From assembly GCA_963819715.1 (NCBI GenBank), contig CAWFXE010000001.1:62001-126000 (forward strand): DNA of 64,000 nt. Direction: 5' to 3'. Made by a program: the position numbers and the translations under genes. Below are positions 7,628 to 15,594 of the stretch, piece by piece (positions within the stretch are counted from its first letter, which is position 1; the number at the start of each line of letters is the position of its first letter). Below the pieces are notes generated by a model that saw only the letters and a list, made by a program, of their open reading frames with translations, was not told the DNA's origin and ran no database searches. The stretch comes from DASUPK01 sp963819715. Lineage in GTDB: Bacteria > Actinomycetota > Thermoleophilia > Solirubrobacterales > 70-9.

Positions 7628-8518
7628 CTAGGGCTGCGGACCCGGGTCCTGGTCCAGAATTCCGCGCAGGGAGCGCGCCGCCTTCGGGGCCAGCTCGCGC
7701 GCGTTGTTGTTGAACATGACGTGGACCTGCTCGGCATCGGAGTCGAGCGCCGTGGCCCTTTCGCCGATCTCCTCGAGCTCCTTCTTCGAGTAGTCATAGT
7801 CGAAGCGCTCCGCGACACTGCGGCCGTGCAGGTACCCCTCGGTGTTGCGGCCGTGGCATCGCATGTACGCCAGCGAGTCCTTGGTGACGGCGTCGATCGG
7901 CGGGAAGATCGGAACGTGATCTCCCGGCGGTGTGTCGACACAGACGAAGACAGCGTCGTGAGCCGAGAGCCAGTCGAGGACCTTCTCGAACCGCGCCGGC
8001 TTTGCCCAGCTGCGGCGCCGGAACTCGACCGCCACCGGAGTGGGGGCGAGGCCCTGGATCACCGGGGCGAGCTCGTCCAGATCGTTCTCCCTGGGATCGA
8101 ATGCCGGCGTCAGCTGCAGCAGATAGGAGGAGAGCTTGCCGGCGTCGGCAAGTGGCTTCATGGCCTCGGCCGTCCGGCGGACCATCTCGTCGAGAAGGGC
8201 TGGGTCGAGCAGCACTCGTCCGCGCTCATTCGTCTCCGCGTCGTCCCGCACGTCGGGTGGCAGCTCCCGCAGCTGAGCGGAGTGATGGGAGAGGAGCTTG
8301 TGGAGCTTGACGTCGAACTGGAAGTCTTTCGGCGTGCGCTTTGCCCACCCCTCGACCGTCTTCGTCGCCGGGATCGCGTAGAAGCTCGAGTTGAGCTCCA
8401 CGGCATCGAAGCGCTCCGCATAGAAGTCGAGCCGGTCCCTGGCGTCGAGACCCTTCGGGTACCAATGCTCCACGAAGCCGGGGTCCGACCAGCTCGACGT
8501 GCCCACGATGATCGCCAC
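7628..8518 (-). CDS. DUF72 family protein (TIM-barrel fold)
   Basis: 296 residues beginning IIVGTSSWSDPGF, with the family features HWYPKG, VELNSSFYAIP, WAKRTPKDFQFDVK and the C-terminal VHVMFNNNA. DUF72 (YecE-like) proteins have a TIM-barrel fold and no settled function. The GTG at 8518 is chosen because the conserved start follows directly; upstream in-frame codons are not family-like. A second, distinct DUF72 protein is encoded at 11303. The next gene upstream on this strand is an HNH nuclease, 31 nt away. Confidence 0.9.
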   Translation of the reverse strand: MAIIVGTSSWSDPGFVEHWYPKGLDARDRLDFYAERFDAVELNSSFYAIPATKTVEGWAKRTPKDFQFDVKLHKLLSHHSAQLRELPPDVRDDAETNERGRVLLDPALLDEMVRRTAEAMKPLADAGKLSSYLLQLTPAFDPRENDLDELAPVIQGLAPTPVAVEFRRRSWAKPARFEKVLDWLSAHDAVFVCVDTPPGDHVPIFPPIDAVTKDSLAYMRCHGRNTEGYLHGRSVAERFDYDYSKKELEEIGERATALDSDAEQVHVMFNNNARELAPKAARSLRGILDQDPGPQP

Positions 8519-8549
8519 CCGTCTAACTATCGCAACGCGGGGGCGGGGG

Positions 8550-8840
8550 CTAGTAGGGCCGGCGCAGACGAGGCGGCGGCCGCCTCCGAGGGGGCCGCGC
8601 AGGCCACTCGGGTCTCTCCCAGGCCAGCTTGGCCGCCGCAACCGCCTCCCGCTCGACTCTCGGGTGACAGCTGCGGCACACCGGCTCGAGGTTCTCGAGC
8701 ACGTCGAGGCCCCCGTAGCGCCGCGGCATCTTGTGGTGGGCGACCAGGTCCTCCCGCGACCCGCAGGCGACGCACGCCGCCCCGGACGTGACCGTGGCCG
8801 AGAGAACCGCCCACGACAGGTGTGTCGGGTCCTGCTTCAT
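8550..8840 (-). CDS. Small HNH endonuclease domain protein
   Basis: 96 residues with one HNH fold: zinc knuckle CVAC (C23, C26), then AHHKMPRRYGG (H35, H36), the Asn in VLENLEPVC (N50) and the second knuckle CRSCH (C55, C58). The C-terminus is a basic Arg/Pro-rich tail. HNH domains cut DNA, but stand-alone short ones are often of unknown role. ATG at 8840 is preferred because residues upstream are not HNH-like. It lies between DUF72 and a decayed acetyltransferase. Confidence 0.82.
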   Translation of the reverse strand: MKQDPTHLSWAVLSATVTSGAACVACGSREDLVAHHKMPRRYGGLDVLENLEPVCRSCHPRVEREAVAAAKLAWERPEWPARPPRRRPPPRLRRPY

Positions 8841-8910
8841 TCCCCGGATTCCACAAGCTCGTCCGGATGGGGCCGCGCGCGCCTGCGTAGGGAATGCACG
8901 GGAAGATGAG

Positions 8911-9223
8911 TTATGGAAACTCAGGCGAGGACATGCGATTCGCCTCCAGGAGGCGCGCGTTCGTGTCCAGGCGGACCGCACGCAGGCCGCGTGCCCTGGC
9001 GCGCCGCTCGAGCTCCTCGAGTGAGCGCGCCCATTCCCACGGGCTCCCGGCCCGCATACGCCACCAGCGTGTCGCTGTCTCGCTTGACCGCCTCAGCCAG
9101 CGGTATGTCCGGCCGCGCCGCGCCGTTGTACGCATCGCGCTCCTCGACCTCGTCCCGCAGCCACTGGGCGAGCCCGAGCATCTGGGGATCGTCGGAGGGC
9201 ACCTGTCTCAGGTCGATCTCCAT
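8911..9223 (-). pseudogene. Decayed GNAT N-acetyltransferase
   Basis: The N-terminal half from ATG 9223 reads like a GNAT start (EIDLRQVPSDDP through DTLVAYAGREPVGMGAL). At about 9030 the family resemblance moves to another frame (SLEELERRARARGLRAVRLDT), and the acetyl-CoA loop (R/QxxGxG/A) that should lie between is absent. It then ends after NRM without the usual terminal strand. An internal deletion plus frame change explains this. No functional enzyme is expected. Confidence 0.75.
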
Positions 9224-9271
9224 CGTCTCAAGTTGACATAACGATGCGCCGCGTTATCGGCCGCCGGCTGC

Positions 9272-9646
9272 TCAGGCCGACGCGGCGATCAGCCCGACGG
9301 TCGCGAGACAGAGGGTCACCCCGGCCGCCATCAGCCAACGGGTCTCGACTCGGGAGCTCTGGATCATCTCGCCACGGTCCACGGCCGCCTCCACCCTGCG
9401 CGAGCGGAGCGAGCCGTAGCCGAAGAGCGCCACGGAGTAGAGCGCCCAGCCGATCCCGACGACGACGTACGGCCACTCGGTGCTGGAGTTGCTGAGCTCG
9501 GGAACGACACGCCCGACGGCGATTGCGACCGCGATCGATGTCAACGCAGTCCGCCACCAGGCGAGCTCCGTGCGCTCCGCGGCCAGCCGAGTTCGCCGGA
9601 TCGCGTCCCAGCCCTCGCTCGGCACCTTTGTCTTCTCGCTTTCCAT
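9272..9646 (-). CDS. DUF202 family membrane protein
   Basis: 124 residues. The conserved DUF202/YidH signature RTRLAAERTELAWWRTAL occupies about 18-35, followed by three hydrophobic segments (about 33-50, 62-80 and 103-122). It is an inner-membrane protein family of unknown function. It diverges from the PP2C phosphatase gene at 9671 with only 24 nt between the starts, so the two promoters must overlap. Confidence 0.88.
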   Translation of the reverse strand: MESEKTKVPSEGWDAIRRTRLAAERTELAWWRTALTSIAVAIAVGRVVPELSNSSTEWPYVVVGIGWALYSVALFGYGSLRSRRVEAAVDRGEMIQSSRVETRWLMAAGVTLCLATVGLIAASA

Positions 9647-9670
9647 CGCTACCTATTTACGATTAAACAC

Positions 9671-11302
9671 ATGCCACTTCGGGATCGAGAATTGGTCAAC
9701 CCGCCCCCAACTCTCGCAGGGCTACAGGAGCTGTCCGGTCCGGCGCTGATCGCCATGTTGATGGCCAGCGCGATCGCCGTGCTGGATGGTCTCGCGTCGA
9801 ACCAGCTCGTGATCATCGGCCTTCTCGCGATCCCTCCGGTGATCGCGGCGATGAGCTCCTCGCTTCCAGAGACCGCGGTGGTCGCCGCCTTCTGCCTGAT
9901 CCTCGCACTGCTCTCGATCGTGTGGAGTCAGGGAATCGACGGCGGGCAGCGCCTCGTGGCGCTGACCACCGTCGGGGTGGGAGCGCTGGTCGGCCTCTGG
10001 GTGGCGAGCCTGCGACTCAACCTGAACCGAGAGCAGGCCGCCTCCGAACTGCTCGCGGATGCGGGCGCGCTGATGGAGGTCGCCCTTGACCAGAGAGAAC
10101 GCGCCCAGCACCTGGCTGACCTGGCGGTCACGGGGCTCGGCGATGTCGCGATGGTCGACATGGTGATGCCCGATGGCACGATCGAGCGGATGGCGGTAAG
10201 GGGCCGCGACACCGAAGTTGCCGACATCTTCGCGAAGCTCCGCGCGCACACCCCGATCGATCCGCACGGCCCGCATCCCGTGGCCGAGGTGATCCGGACG
10301 GGAAGGACGCTCTATCTCGATCAGCTGTCCGACAGGGAGATCGAAGGGATCACGACCCGGGAGAACGAACGCGAGATGCTTCGCCGGCACCGCTTCAAGT
10401 CGTGCATCGTGCTCCCGCTCGGCGCCCGCGGGCACGTCCTCGGAGCGCTCACCCTGTGGATCATTCGCCCGGCCAAGGCCTTCGACGAGACAGCGCGCCG
10501 CACCGCCAAGCGGCTCGCCGACCGCGCCGCGCTTGCCCTCGACAACGCCCGCCTCCACGAGCAGCAGTCCCACATCGCCTCGGTCCTCCAGCACAGCCTG
10601 CTGCCCCGCTCACTGCCCGAGATCAATGGGTTCGAGGCCTCGTCGCGGTTCCTCGCGGCGGGCGAGGCCTACGAGGTCGGTGGTGACTTCTACGACGTCT
10701 TCCGAAGCGGGTCGGGAACCTGGACCGCCGTGATCGGCGACGTCTGCGGCAAGGGCCCCGAGGCCGCCTCCCTCACCGCGCTGGCCCGCTACACAGTCCG
10801 CACCGCTTCGTCTCCCGACAGCGCTCCCAGCGACGTCCTCCGCACCCTCCACGATTCCATCAGCTCCGAGCGTGGCGACCTGCAGTTCTGCACCGCCGCC
10901 CTGGCCCGGATTCAGGCACCCTCGAATGGTCGTGGCTCAGCGCATCTCACCGTCGCCCTGGGCGGCCACCCACTGCCGATGATCCTTCGTAAGGGCGGCG
11001 AGGTCGATCCGGTCGGCAAGCCGGGGACTCTCCTGGGCGCGCTCCCCTCCCCCATGATCGCGGACGCCGATGCCGACCTCGCCGTGGGCGACTCGCTCAT
11101 TCTCTACACCGACGGCGTCCTCGATGCCCGAGACCGCAGTGGCGGTGACGATCCGGACTGGCTCTCCAACGAGCTCAGCAAGAAGGCGGGAAAGAGCGCG
11201 GACGAGATCGCCGAGCACCTCTCCCAGGCCGCGATCAGCCGGCATGGCGGCGAGCCGAGGGACGACATCGCGGTTCTGGTTCTGCACCGGCACGGCAAGT
11301 AG
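9671..11302 (+). CDS. Membrane-anchored GAF-PP2C (RsbU/SpoIIE-type) phosphatase
   Basis: 543 residues: hydrophobic N-terminal membrane region (about 25-115), a GAF-like sensor (about 130-300, ending ADRAALALDNARLHEQQ), then a SpoIIE/PP2C domain with the metal-binding motifs VGGDFYDVF (about 335-343) and IGDVCGKGPEAA (about 355-366), plus LYTDGVLDA and the terminal DDIAVLVL. Such phosphatases dephosphorylate anti-anti-sigma factors in stress signalling. No STAS or anti-sigma partner is adjacent. The start is leaderless-type: TACGAT (9658-9663) is 7 nt before the ATG. The stop TAG abuts the GTG of the next DUF72 gene. Confidence 0.92.
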   Translation: MPLRDRELVNPPPTLAGLQELSGPALIAMLMASAIAVLDGLASNQLVIIGLLAIPPVIAAMSSSLPETAVVAAFCLILALLSIVWSQGIDGGQRLVALTTVGVGALVGLWVASLRLNLNREQAASELLADAGALMEVALDQRERAQHLADLAVTGLGDVAMVDMVMPDGTIERMAVRGRDTEVADIFAKLRAHTPIDPHGPHPVAEVIRTGRTLYLDQLSDREIEGITTRENEREMLRRHRFKSCIVLPLGARGHVLGALTLWIIRPAKAFDETARRTAKRLADRAALALDNARLHEQQSHIASVLQHSLLPRSLPEINGFEASSRFLAAGEAYEVGGDFYDVFRSGSGTWTAVIGDVCGKGPEAASLTALARYTVRTASSPDSAPSDVLRTLHDSISSERGDLQFCTAALARIQAPSNGRGSAHLTVALGGHPLPMILRKGGEVDPVGKPGTLLGALPSPMIADADADLAVGDSLILYTDGVLDARDRSGGDDPDWLSNELSKKAGKSADEIAEHLSQAAISRHGGEPRDDIAVLVLHRHGK

Positions 11303-12040
11303 GTGCCCGCCCGGCCCGTTCACGTCGGGTGCGCGGGTTGGGCCTACCCGCACTGGCGCGAGCGCCTCTATCCCAAGGGACTGCCACAGAGGCGCTGGCT
11401 CTCCCACTATGCGGAGCGCTACGACACCGTCGAGGTCAACAGCACTTTCTACCGCCTCGCCTCAACCTCGGCGGTCGAAACCTGGGTGGAGCAGAGCCCG
11501 AAGGGATTCGTCTTCGCTGTCAAGGCCAGCCGCTACCTGACTCATCGCAAGAAGCTGAACAACATTGGGCCCTACATCGGGCGCTTCTACGAGCCGCTCG
11601 AGGCGCTCGCCGACGCCAACAAGCTTGGCCCCACCCTCTGGCAGCTTGCGGAGAGCTTCCATTGCAACGTTGAGCGGCTCGCCGACGCGCTCAGCGCACT
11701 CCCCGACGGACGCCACGCGTTCGAGTTCCGCCACGCCAGCTGGTTCACCGACGAGATCTACGAGCTGCTGCGCAGGCATCGCGTCGCACTGGTGATCAGC
11801 GACGAGGCCTCGCGATGGGCGAAGACGCCCCACGTCCGCACCGCCGACTGGACCTACGTCCGGTTCCATCACGGCAGCCGGGGCCGGCACGGCAACTACT
11901 CGGAGTCAGAGATCGAAAGCTGGGCGCGGCGAATCTCACAGTGGCGCCGCGACATGGAGGTCTTCGCCTACTTCAACAACGACGCCGAGGGCTACGCGCT
12001 CCGCAACGCCGACCGGCTGAAGAAGCGCCTGGGCGCCTAG
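11303..12040 (+). CDS. DUF72 family protein, second copy
   Basis: 245 residues: VHVGCAGWAYPHW, RLYPKGLPQ, VEVNSTFYRLAS and the C-terminal VFAYFNND are the DUF72 landmarks. It is only distantly similar to the copy at 7628 and is shorter, so it is not a recent duplicate. The GTG start directly follows the phosphatase stop with no gap, indicating cotranscription and coupling with the PP2C gene. Its stop TAG and the stop of the convergent PRC-barrel gene share one CTAG (12037-12040). Confidence 0.88.
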   Translation: MPARPVHVGCAGWAYPHWRERLYPKGLPQRRWLSHYAERYDTVEVNSTFYRLASTSAVETWVEQSPKGFVFAVKASRYLTHRKKLNNIGPYIGRFYEPLEALADANKLGPTLWQLAESFHCNVERLADALSALPDGRHAFEFRHASWFTDEIYELLRRHRVALVISDEASRWAKTPHVRTADWTYVRFHHGSRGRHGNYSESEIESWARRISQWRRDMEVFAYFNNDAEGYALRNADRLKKRLGA

Positions 12041-12375
12041 CGCCGGCGCCAGCTGCCGCCGAGCAGCTTGCCCAACCGGCCCGTGCGGCGTGGGGCGAAT
12101 TCCGGTGCGCCCTTCTCCGGCGTCGGCAGCTCGGCCGCCGCGGCCGAGTCGATTGTCAGGCGCACCGCACGCTCGGCGGTGCGAGCCACCTCGGGCGCAT
12201 CGACGAAGCGCAGCTCGCCGTCACCGTTCTCGATCACGAAGCCGTCGAGGATGTGCTCCCGGTAGTTGTCGACCATCTCGTCGACGACCCCAACCTGTTG
12301 GCCGTCCGCGGCGTAGACCGGCGTGCCGCGCTTGACCGCGGCGTAGTGGATCGGATTGCCGTCTTCGTTTCCCAC
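12037..12375 (-). CDS. PRC-barrel-like (DUF2171-type) protein
   Basis: 112 residues with a small beta-barrel region (about 16-75): GTPVYAADGQQVGVVDEMV, HILDGFVIE and RFVDAPEVA follow the PRC-barrel/DUF2171 pattern. The tail is basic (RRTGRLGKLLGG). The function is unknown; PRC barrels often bind RNA or proteins. GTG at 12375 has TATATT (12383-12388) 7 nt upstream and no Shine-Dalgarno sequence, so the message is probably leaderless. Confidence 0.75.
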   Translation of the reverse strand: MGNEDGNPIHYAAVKRGTPVYAADGQQVGVVDEMVDNYREHILDGFVIENGDGELRFVDAPEVARTAERAVRLTIDSAAAAELPTPEKGAPEFAPRRTGRLGKLLGGSWRRR

Positions 12376-12408
12376 CGCCCGAAATATACGGGCAGGCTGT
12401 TCCCGACC

Positions 12409-12425
12409 GGCTCCGCGGAGCCACT
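12409..12425. repeat. Palindromic repeat, copy 1
   Basis: GGCTCCGCGGAGCCACT, containing a perfect 14-bp palindrome, is repeated exactly at 14253-14269. Both copies lie in intergenic DNA and are soon followed by CTAGG. Confidence 0.7.
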
Positions 12426-12441
12426 TGTCTAGGTTGAACGG

Positions 12442-12852
12442 GTGGCGGGCTATTCCGGAACACCGCTGGCAAAGAAACTCGGCATGAAAGACGGGAGCAG
12501 AGTGGCCTTCCCCGGGGCCCCCGCGGGCTTCCTCGGCCTGCTGGGTGAGCTTCCTCCGGGCGTCACCGTGAAGAGCAGGGCGAACGGTCCGCTCGACGTG
12601 ATCGTCTTCTTCACCAAAAGGCGGGCCGAGCTCGTGCGGCGGCTGCCGGCGCTGCGGCGCGCGATGGATCCCGCCGCCGGCCTCTGGATCGCATGGCCGA
12701 AGCGCTCGTCGAGCGTAGAAACCGACATGACAGAGGACGTCGCCCGCGAGCTTGGCCTCGCCAACCGCCTCGTCGACAACAAGGTCTGCGCGATCGATGA
12801 GACCTGGTCGGGTCTGCGGCTGGTGATCCGAGTGGCCGACAGGCCCGGCTAG
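12442..12852 (+). CDS. DUF3052 family protein
   Basis: 136 residues: AGYSGTPLAKKLGMKDGSRV at the N-terminus, VIVFFTKRRAEL in the middle and the ending NKVCAIDETWSGLRLVIR match DUF3052, a small actinobacterial/proteobacterial family of unknown function. The GTG start has TAGGTT (12430-12435) 6 nt upstream, another leaderless-type start. It converges with the DUF222-HNH gene (17 nt apart). Confidence 0.85.
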   Translation: MAGYSGTPLAKKLGMKDGSRVAFPGAPAGFLGLLGELPPGVTVKSRANGPLDVIVFFTKRRAELVRRLPALRRAMDPAAGLWIAWPKRSSSVETDMTEDVARELGLANRLVDNKVCAIDETWSGLRLVIRVADRPG

Positions 12853-12869
12853 CGCCGGGACCCAGCGGG

Positions 12870-14132
12870 TTATGGGCCACGCGGCGTGCGGTGGCGCGAG
12901 CAGAGGACCCAGACGGTCAGCTCCAGGTCCATCCGCTCGCCAGACGCCAATGGCACCGGATTGCCCCTCGCGGGTTGGAGTGGAGCAACCCGGCGCCGAC
13001 CGCCATGGGGCACCCCGCGGCGCCGGGCTGCGAGCCGCGGTGACACCTCGAGCACGAGCCCGTGGGGATTGCGGAACACGAATTCGCCGCTGCGTTTGCG
13101 CTCAACTGTGACACCGCCCTCATGAACAAGAACGTGATGCCTTCTGCACAGCTGCACCATGTTCTCCGGCGTCGTCTCTCCTCCCTTCGACCAGTGGATG
13201 ACGTGGTGGTTGTCCACCCAGCGGCGGTGGGTACAGCCGGGGAAGCGGCAGCCGCCGTCGCGGTCGTTCAACTCTCGGCGCACCCCAGCCGGAACGGTGC
13301 GGCTTCGCCGTCCCGAGCTGACCGGTCCATCGGGCCCGTCGACGAGCCTCACGCGCGAGCCGTCGCAACTCAGCCGCCGGGCGGTCTCAGGTGAGATCTG
13401 AGCGCCGTTTTCGATCTCGCAGCGCCTGGGCGCGGACTCGTCGCCGGCCAGCGCCCGGTCGTCGACGTGAACCACGACCTGGGCCCTTTCGCCTGCCGGC
13501 CGTCCGGATGGGCCCTGTGCGAGCAGCCCTTCCGCCATCAGCACCAAGGCGTCTGCATTGACCGGTGCCCGCGGCTCCGCTGAGCCACTTTGCTCCGCTT
13601 CGCTGCACGCGTCCCGAAGAGCCTCCCGGCCGACCTCCAGCGCACGCAGAAGAGTCGCGCCGTCCTCCGCGGTCAGGCTCCCTCGAACGGAGAGGGAGCC
13701 GTCGCTCTCCCATTCGTAATGGAGGAATCGCCTCTCGAAGATCCGCCGCGCGTCCTCGGCGTCCATGGCCCTGCCGTAGGCGCGTGCCACCCGCTCCAGC
13801 TGGGCCGCCGTCGCCTGCCGAGCGAGATCGACGAGGTCCTCCTCGATCTCCGGCGTGGCCACGCGGGTCAGCACCCGGACCTTCGAATAGGTCAGCTCCC
13901 CCCGCTCCGTCGCGCCTCGCACCAGCTGAAGCTCGGTCAGCGCCCGGGCCACCCTCACGTGCTCGCGCGCCGAACGGGGAGCAATCGAACAACGCCACGC
14001 GAGCCAGGTCGCGCAGTGGCCAAATCCCCAATCCTCGTGCGCGGCCCTGCGATCGAATTCGGCCACCAGCATCAGCCACCTGCAGGTCGCGGCGGCGATG
14101 CGGGCTGCCAGGTCGACTATCCCTTCCTCCAA
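12870..14132 (-). CDS. DUF222 - HNH endonuclease (13E12-repeat family)
   Basis: 420 residues: an N-terminal DUF222 helical domain (about 1-230) and a C-terminal HNH nuclease domain (about 290-340) with CRFPGCTHRRW, NHHVIHWSKGG, ENMVQLCRRHH. These proteins are abundant in Actinobacteria and several mycobacterial members are DNA-damage induced. A perfect LexA box sits 65 bp upstream. The TTG at 14132 is the only standard start codon in frame, but family resemblance (RLSTDQLEEGIVDLAARI) extends upstream of it and the next codons lead to ATT after a stop, so a non-standard or lost start is possible. The tail after residue about 365 is Arg-rich. Confidence 0.88.
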   Translation of the reverse strand: MEEGIVDLAARIAAATCRWLMLVAEFDRRAAHEDWGFGHCATWLAWRCSIAPRSAREHVRVARALTELQLVRGATERGELTYSKVRVLTRVATPEIEEDLVDLARQATAAQLERVARAYGRAMDAEDARRIFERRFLHYEWESDGSLSVRGSLTAEDGATLLRALEVGREALRDACSEAEQSGSAEPRAPVNADALVLMAEGLLAQGPSGRPAGERAQVVVHVDDRALAGDESAPRRCEIENGAQISPETARRLSCDGSRVRLVDGPDGPVSSGRRSRTVPAGVRRELNDRDGGCRFPGCTHRRWVDNHHVIHWSKGGETTPENMVQLCRRHHVLVHEGGVTVERKRSGEFVFRNPHGLVLEVSPRLAARRRGVPHGGRRRVAPLQPARGNPVPLASGERMDLELTVWVLCSRHRTPRGP

Positions 14133-14196
14133 CTGATCTGTGCTGAGCCGGGAGAGCGGACTGCGTTCTCCCTCGTCAATTCACGCTTCGGCAGTG

Positions 14197-14212
14197 TCGA
14201 ACATATGTTCGA
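14197..14212. promoter_or_regulatory. LexA (SOS) box
   Basis: TCGAACATATGTTCGA is a perfect 16-bp palindrome and an exact match to the Gram-positive/actinobacterial LexA consensus CGAAC-N4-GTTCG. It lies 65 bp upstream of the DUF222-HNH start and nothing else starts nearby on the plus strand, so it most likely represses that gene until DNA damage. Confidence 0.88.
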
Positions 14213-14252
14213 TGACAGGTACCGCCTCGGACGGAAATCCGGCGCTGAAAGT

Positions 14253-14269
14253 GGCTCCGCGGAGCCACT
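14253..14269. repeat. Palindromic repeat, copy 2
   Basis: Second exact copy of GGCTCCGCGGAGCCACT (first at 12409). It lies just beyond the 3' end of the hydrolase gene and could act as its transcript-end hairpin. Confidence 0.7.
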
Positions 14270-14275
14270 CATCGC

Positions 14276-15136
14276 CTAGGAGAGCCGCTCCTTAACCGCC
14301 GGTTCTTCGAGGAAATCCGCGATCACCCGGGACAGCCGCCCTCCCTGCCAGGCGAGCGGCGATTTCCCGGGTTCCTCGCTGACCAGTCGCGCCCGGGACA
14401 GTTGCTCCGCCCAGGCCTCGGCGATCGCGTAGGGATGCCCCGGGTCCGCCTCGTCATAGCTGGCGACCACCAGGGACGGAACGTCGAGCGTCTCCAATTC
14501 CGTCAAGCCCTCGAACGGCAGCGAGCGAGGCACCTCTCGCAGCGCCTGCGCCAGGGCCTCGGGATGGCGGTGGAGCTGCATCCGCTCGCGGGTGATTCGC
14601 AGAGCGGTCTCCGTCCAGGCGGGATCGGTGTCCAGGCCCGCCTCGTAGGCCTCCATAAAGCCCTCCAAACCGCCGCCCTCCAGCCCATTCGCGAGGCTGT
14701 CCCAGTAGGTGAGGGTCTCCTCGGACGCCGGCAGGCCCAGCGTCACCGGTCCCTCGAGTACGAGGGCCGCCACCTCGCCGGCGTGCTCCAGTGCGTACGC
14801 AGCGGCCGTGTGACAGCCCATCGAATGCCCGACGAGGACGGGGCTGGCATCCGGAGCGATCTCCCCCACCACCGCCCCGAGATCCGCGGTCAGCGCCCCA
14901 TATGCGTAGCCGCCCCCATCCGGCGCGGGAGAAGACTCGCCGTGTCCGCGGGCGTCGTAGGAGATCTGCCGGTATCCGCGCCGGGCCAGCGCCAGCGACC
15001 CATGGAGCACATACCGCCGGGTCGCCGTGATGCCGTGCAGAAGGACGACCGGATGCCCCTCCCCCACCTCTTCGCCGGAAAGCCTGACGCCGTCGCTCGG
15101 GACCTCGAACGAGCTGGAGTCCATGGGCTCCGCCAT
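14276..15136 (-). CDS. Alpha/beta hydrolase fold protein
   Basis: 286 residues with VVLLHGITATR (oxyanion region, 30-40), SYDARGHGES and the nucleophile elbow GHSMGC (S105). An Asp candidate lies in SYDEADPGHP. The usual catalytic His near the C-terminus is absent: the corresponding part reads PGKSPLAWQGGRLSRVI and has no His. Either the His of PGHP substitutes or activity is altered. ATG 15136 starts 2 nt after the stop of the upstream peroxiredoxin, so hydrolase, peroxiredoxin and cyclophilin form one operon. Substrate unknown. Confidence 0.87.
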   Translation of the reverse strand: MAEPMDSSSFEVPSDGVRLSGEEVGEGHPVVLLHGITATRRYVLHGSLALARRGYRQISYDARGHGESSPAPDGGGYAYGALTADLGAVVGEIAPDASPVLVGHSMGCHTAAAYALEHAGEVAALVLEGPVTLGLPASEETLTYWDSLANGLEGGGLEGFMEAYEAGLDTDPAWTETALRITRERMQLHRHPEALAQALREVPRSLPFEGLTELETLDVPSLVVASYDEADPGHPYAIAEAWAEQLSRARLVSEEPGKSPLAWQGGRLSRVIADFLEEPAVKERLS

Positions 15137-15138
15137 CG

Positions 15139-15594
15139 TCAGGAAAGCGCTGAGACGGCCTTCTCCAGATCCCCGACGTCCTGATATCTCAGCCCGAAGA
15201 GGGCCACGTGCCGGTAGCGGAACACCCCCTCGCCGTCGACCAGGAAGACGGCCCGGCGGATGAAGCCGCCCGGCCCGACCACGCCATAAGAGCGCCCGAC
15301 CTTCTTCCCAGGGTCGGCGAGCAGCGGCACCGTCAACCCATGGCTGTCGGCGAAGCGCTCGTGGGAGTCGACCGATTGCGGGGAGATGCCCACCATCGGG
15401 ACGCCGAGTGCCTCCAGCCGGTCGCCGTCGTCGCGGTAGGAGCAGAACTGCTTCGTGCATACAGGCGTGAAATCGCCCGGATAGAAAGCCAGGATCACCC
15501 CAGTCGAGAGGAAGTCCGCCAGGCGGTACTTCCTCCCGCCCGTGCCGTCGAGCTCGAACTCCGGCGCCCGATCGCCGACGCGCAGCTTCGCCAT
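15139..15594 (-). CDS. bcp: Peroxiredoxin, Bcp type
   Basis: 151 residues, AhpC/TSA fold. The peroxidatic Cys is in DFTPVCTKQFC (C46) and a resolving Cys five residues later (C51) gives the atypical two-Cys Bcp arrangement. GDRAPEFELDG opens the protein as usual. It reduces hydroperoxides in the cytoplasm using thioredoxin-like donors. The ATG overlaps the TGA of the cyclophilin gene by one base (TGATG), and the hydrolase follows by 2 nt. A second, one-Cys-like peroxiredoxin is at 53025. Confidence 0.92.
   Translation of the reverse strand: MAKLRVGDRAPEFELDGTGGRKYRLADFLSTGVILAFYPGDFTPVCTKQFCSYRDDGDRLEALGVPMVGISPQSVDSHERFADSHGLTVPLLADPGKKVGRSYGVVGPGGFIRRAVFLVDGEGVFRYRHVALFGLRYQDVGDLEKAVSALS

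Noticed and set aside
14276..15460. 394-codon version of the hydrolase gene
   Set aside because: The first 108 codons are a shadow of the peroxiredoxin gene; family similarity starts at ATG 15136.
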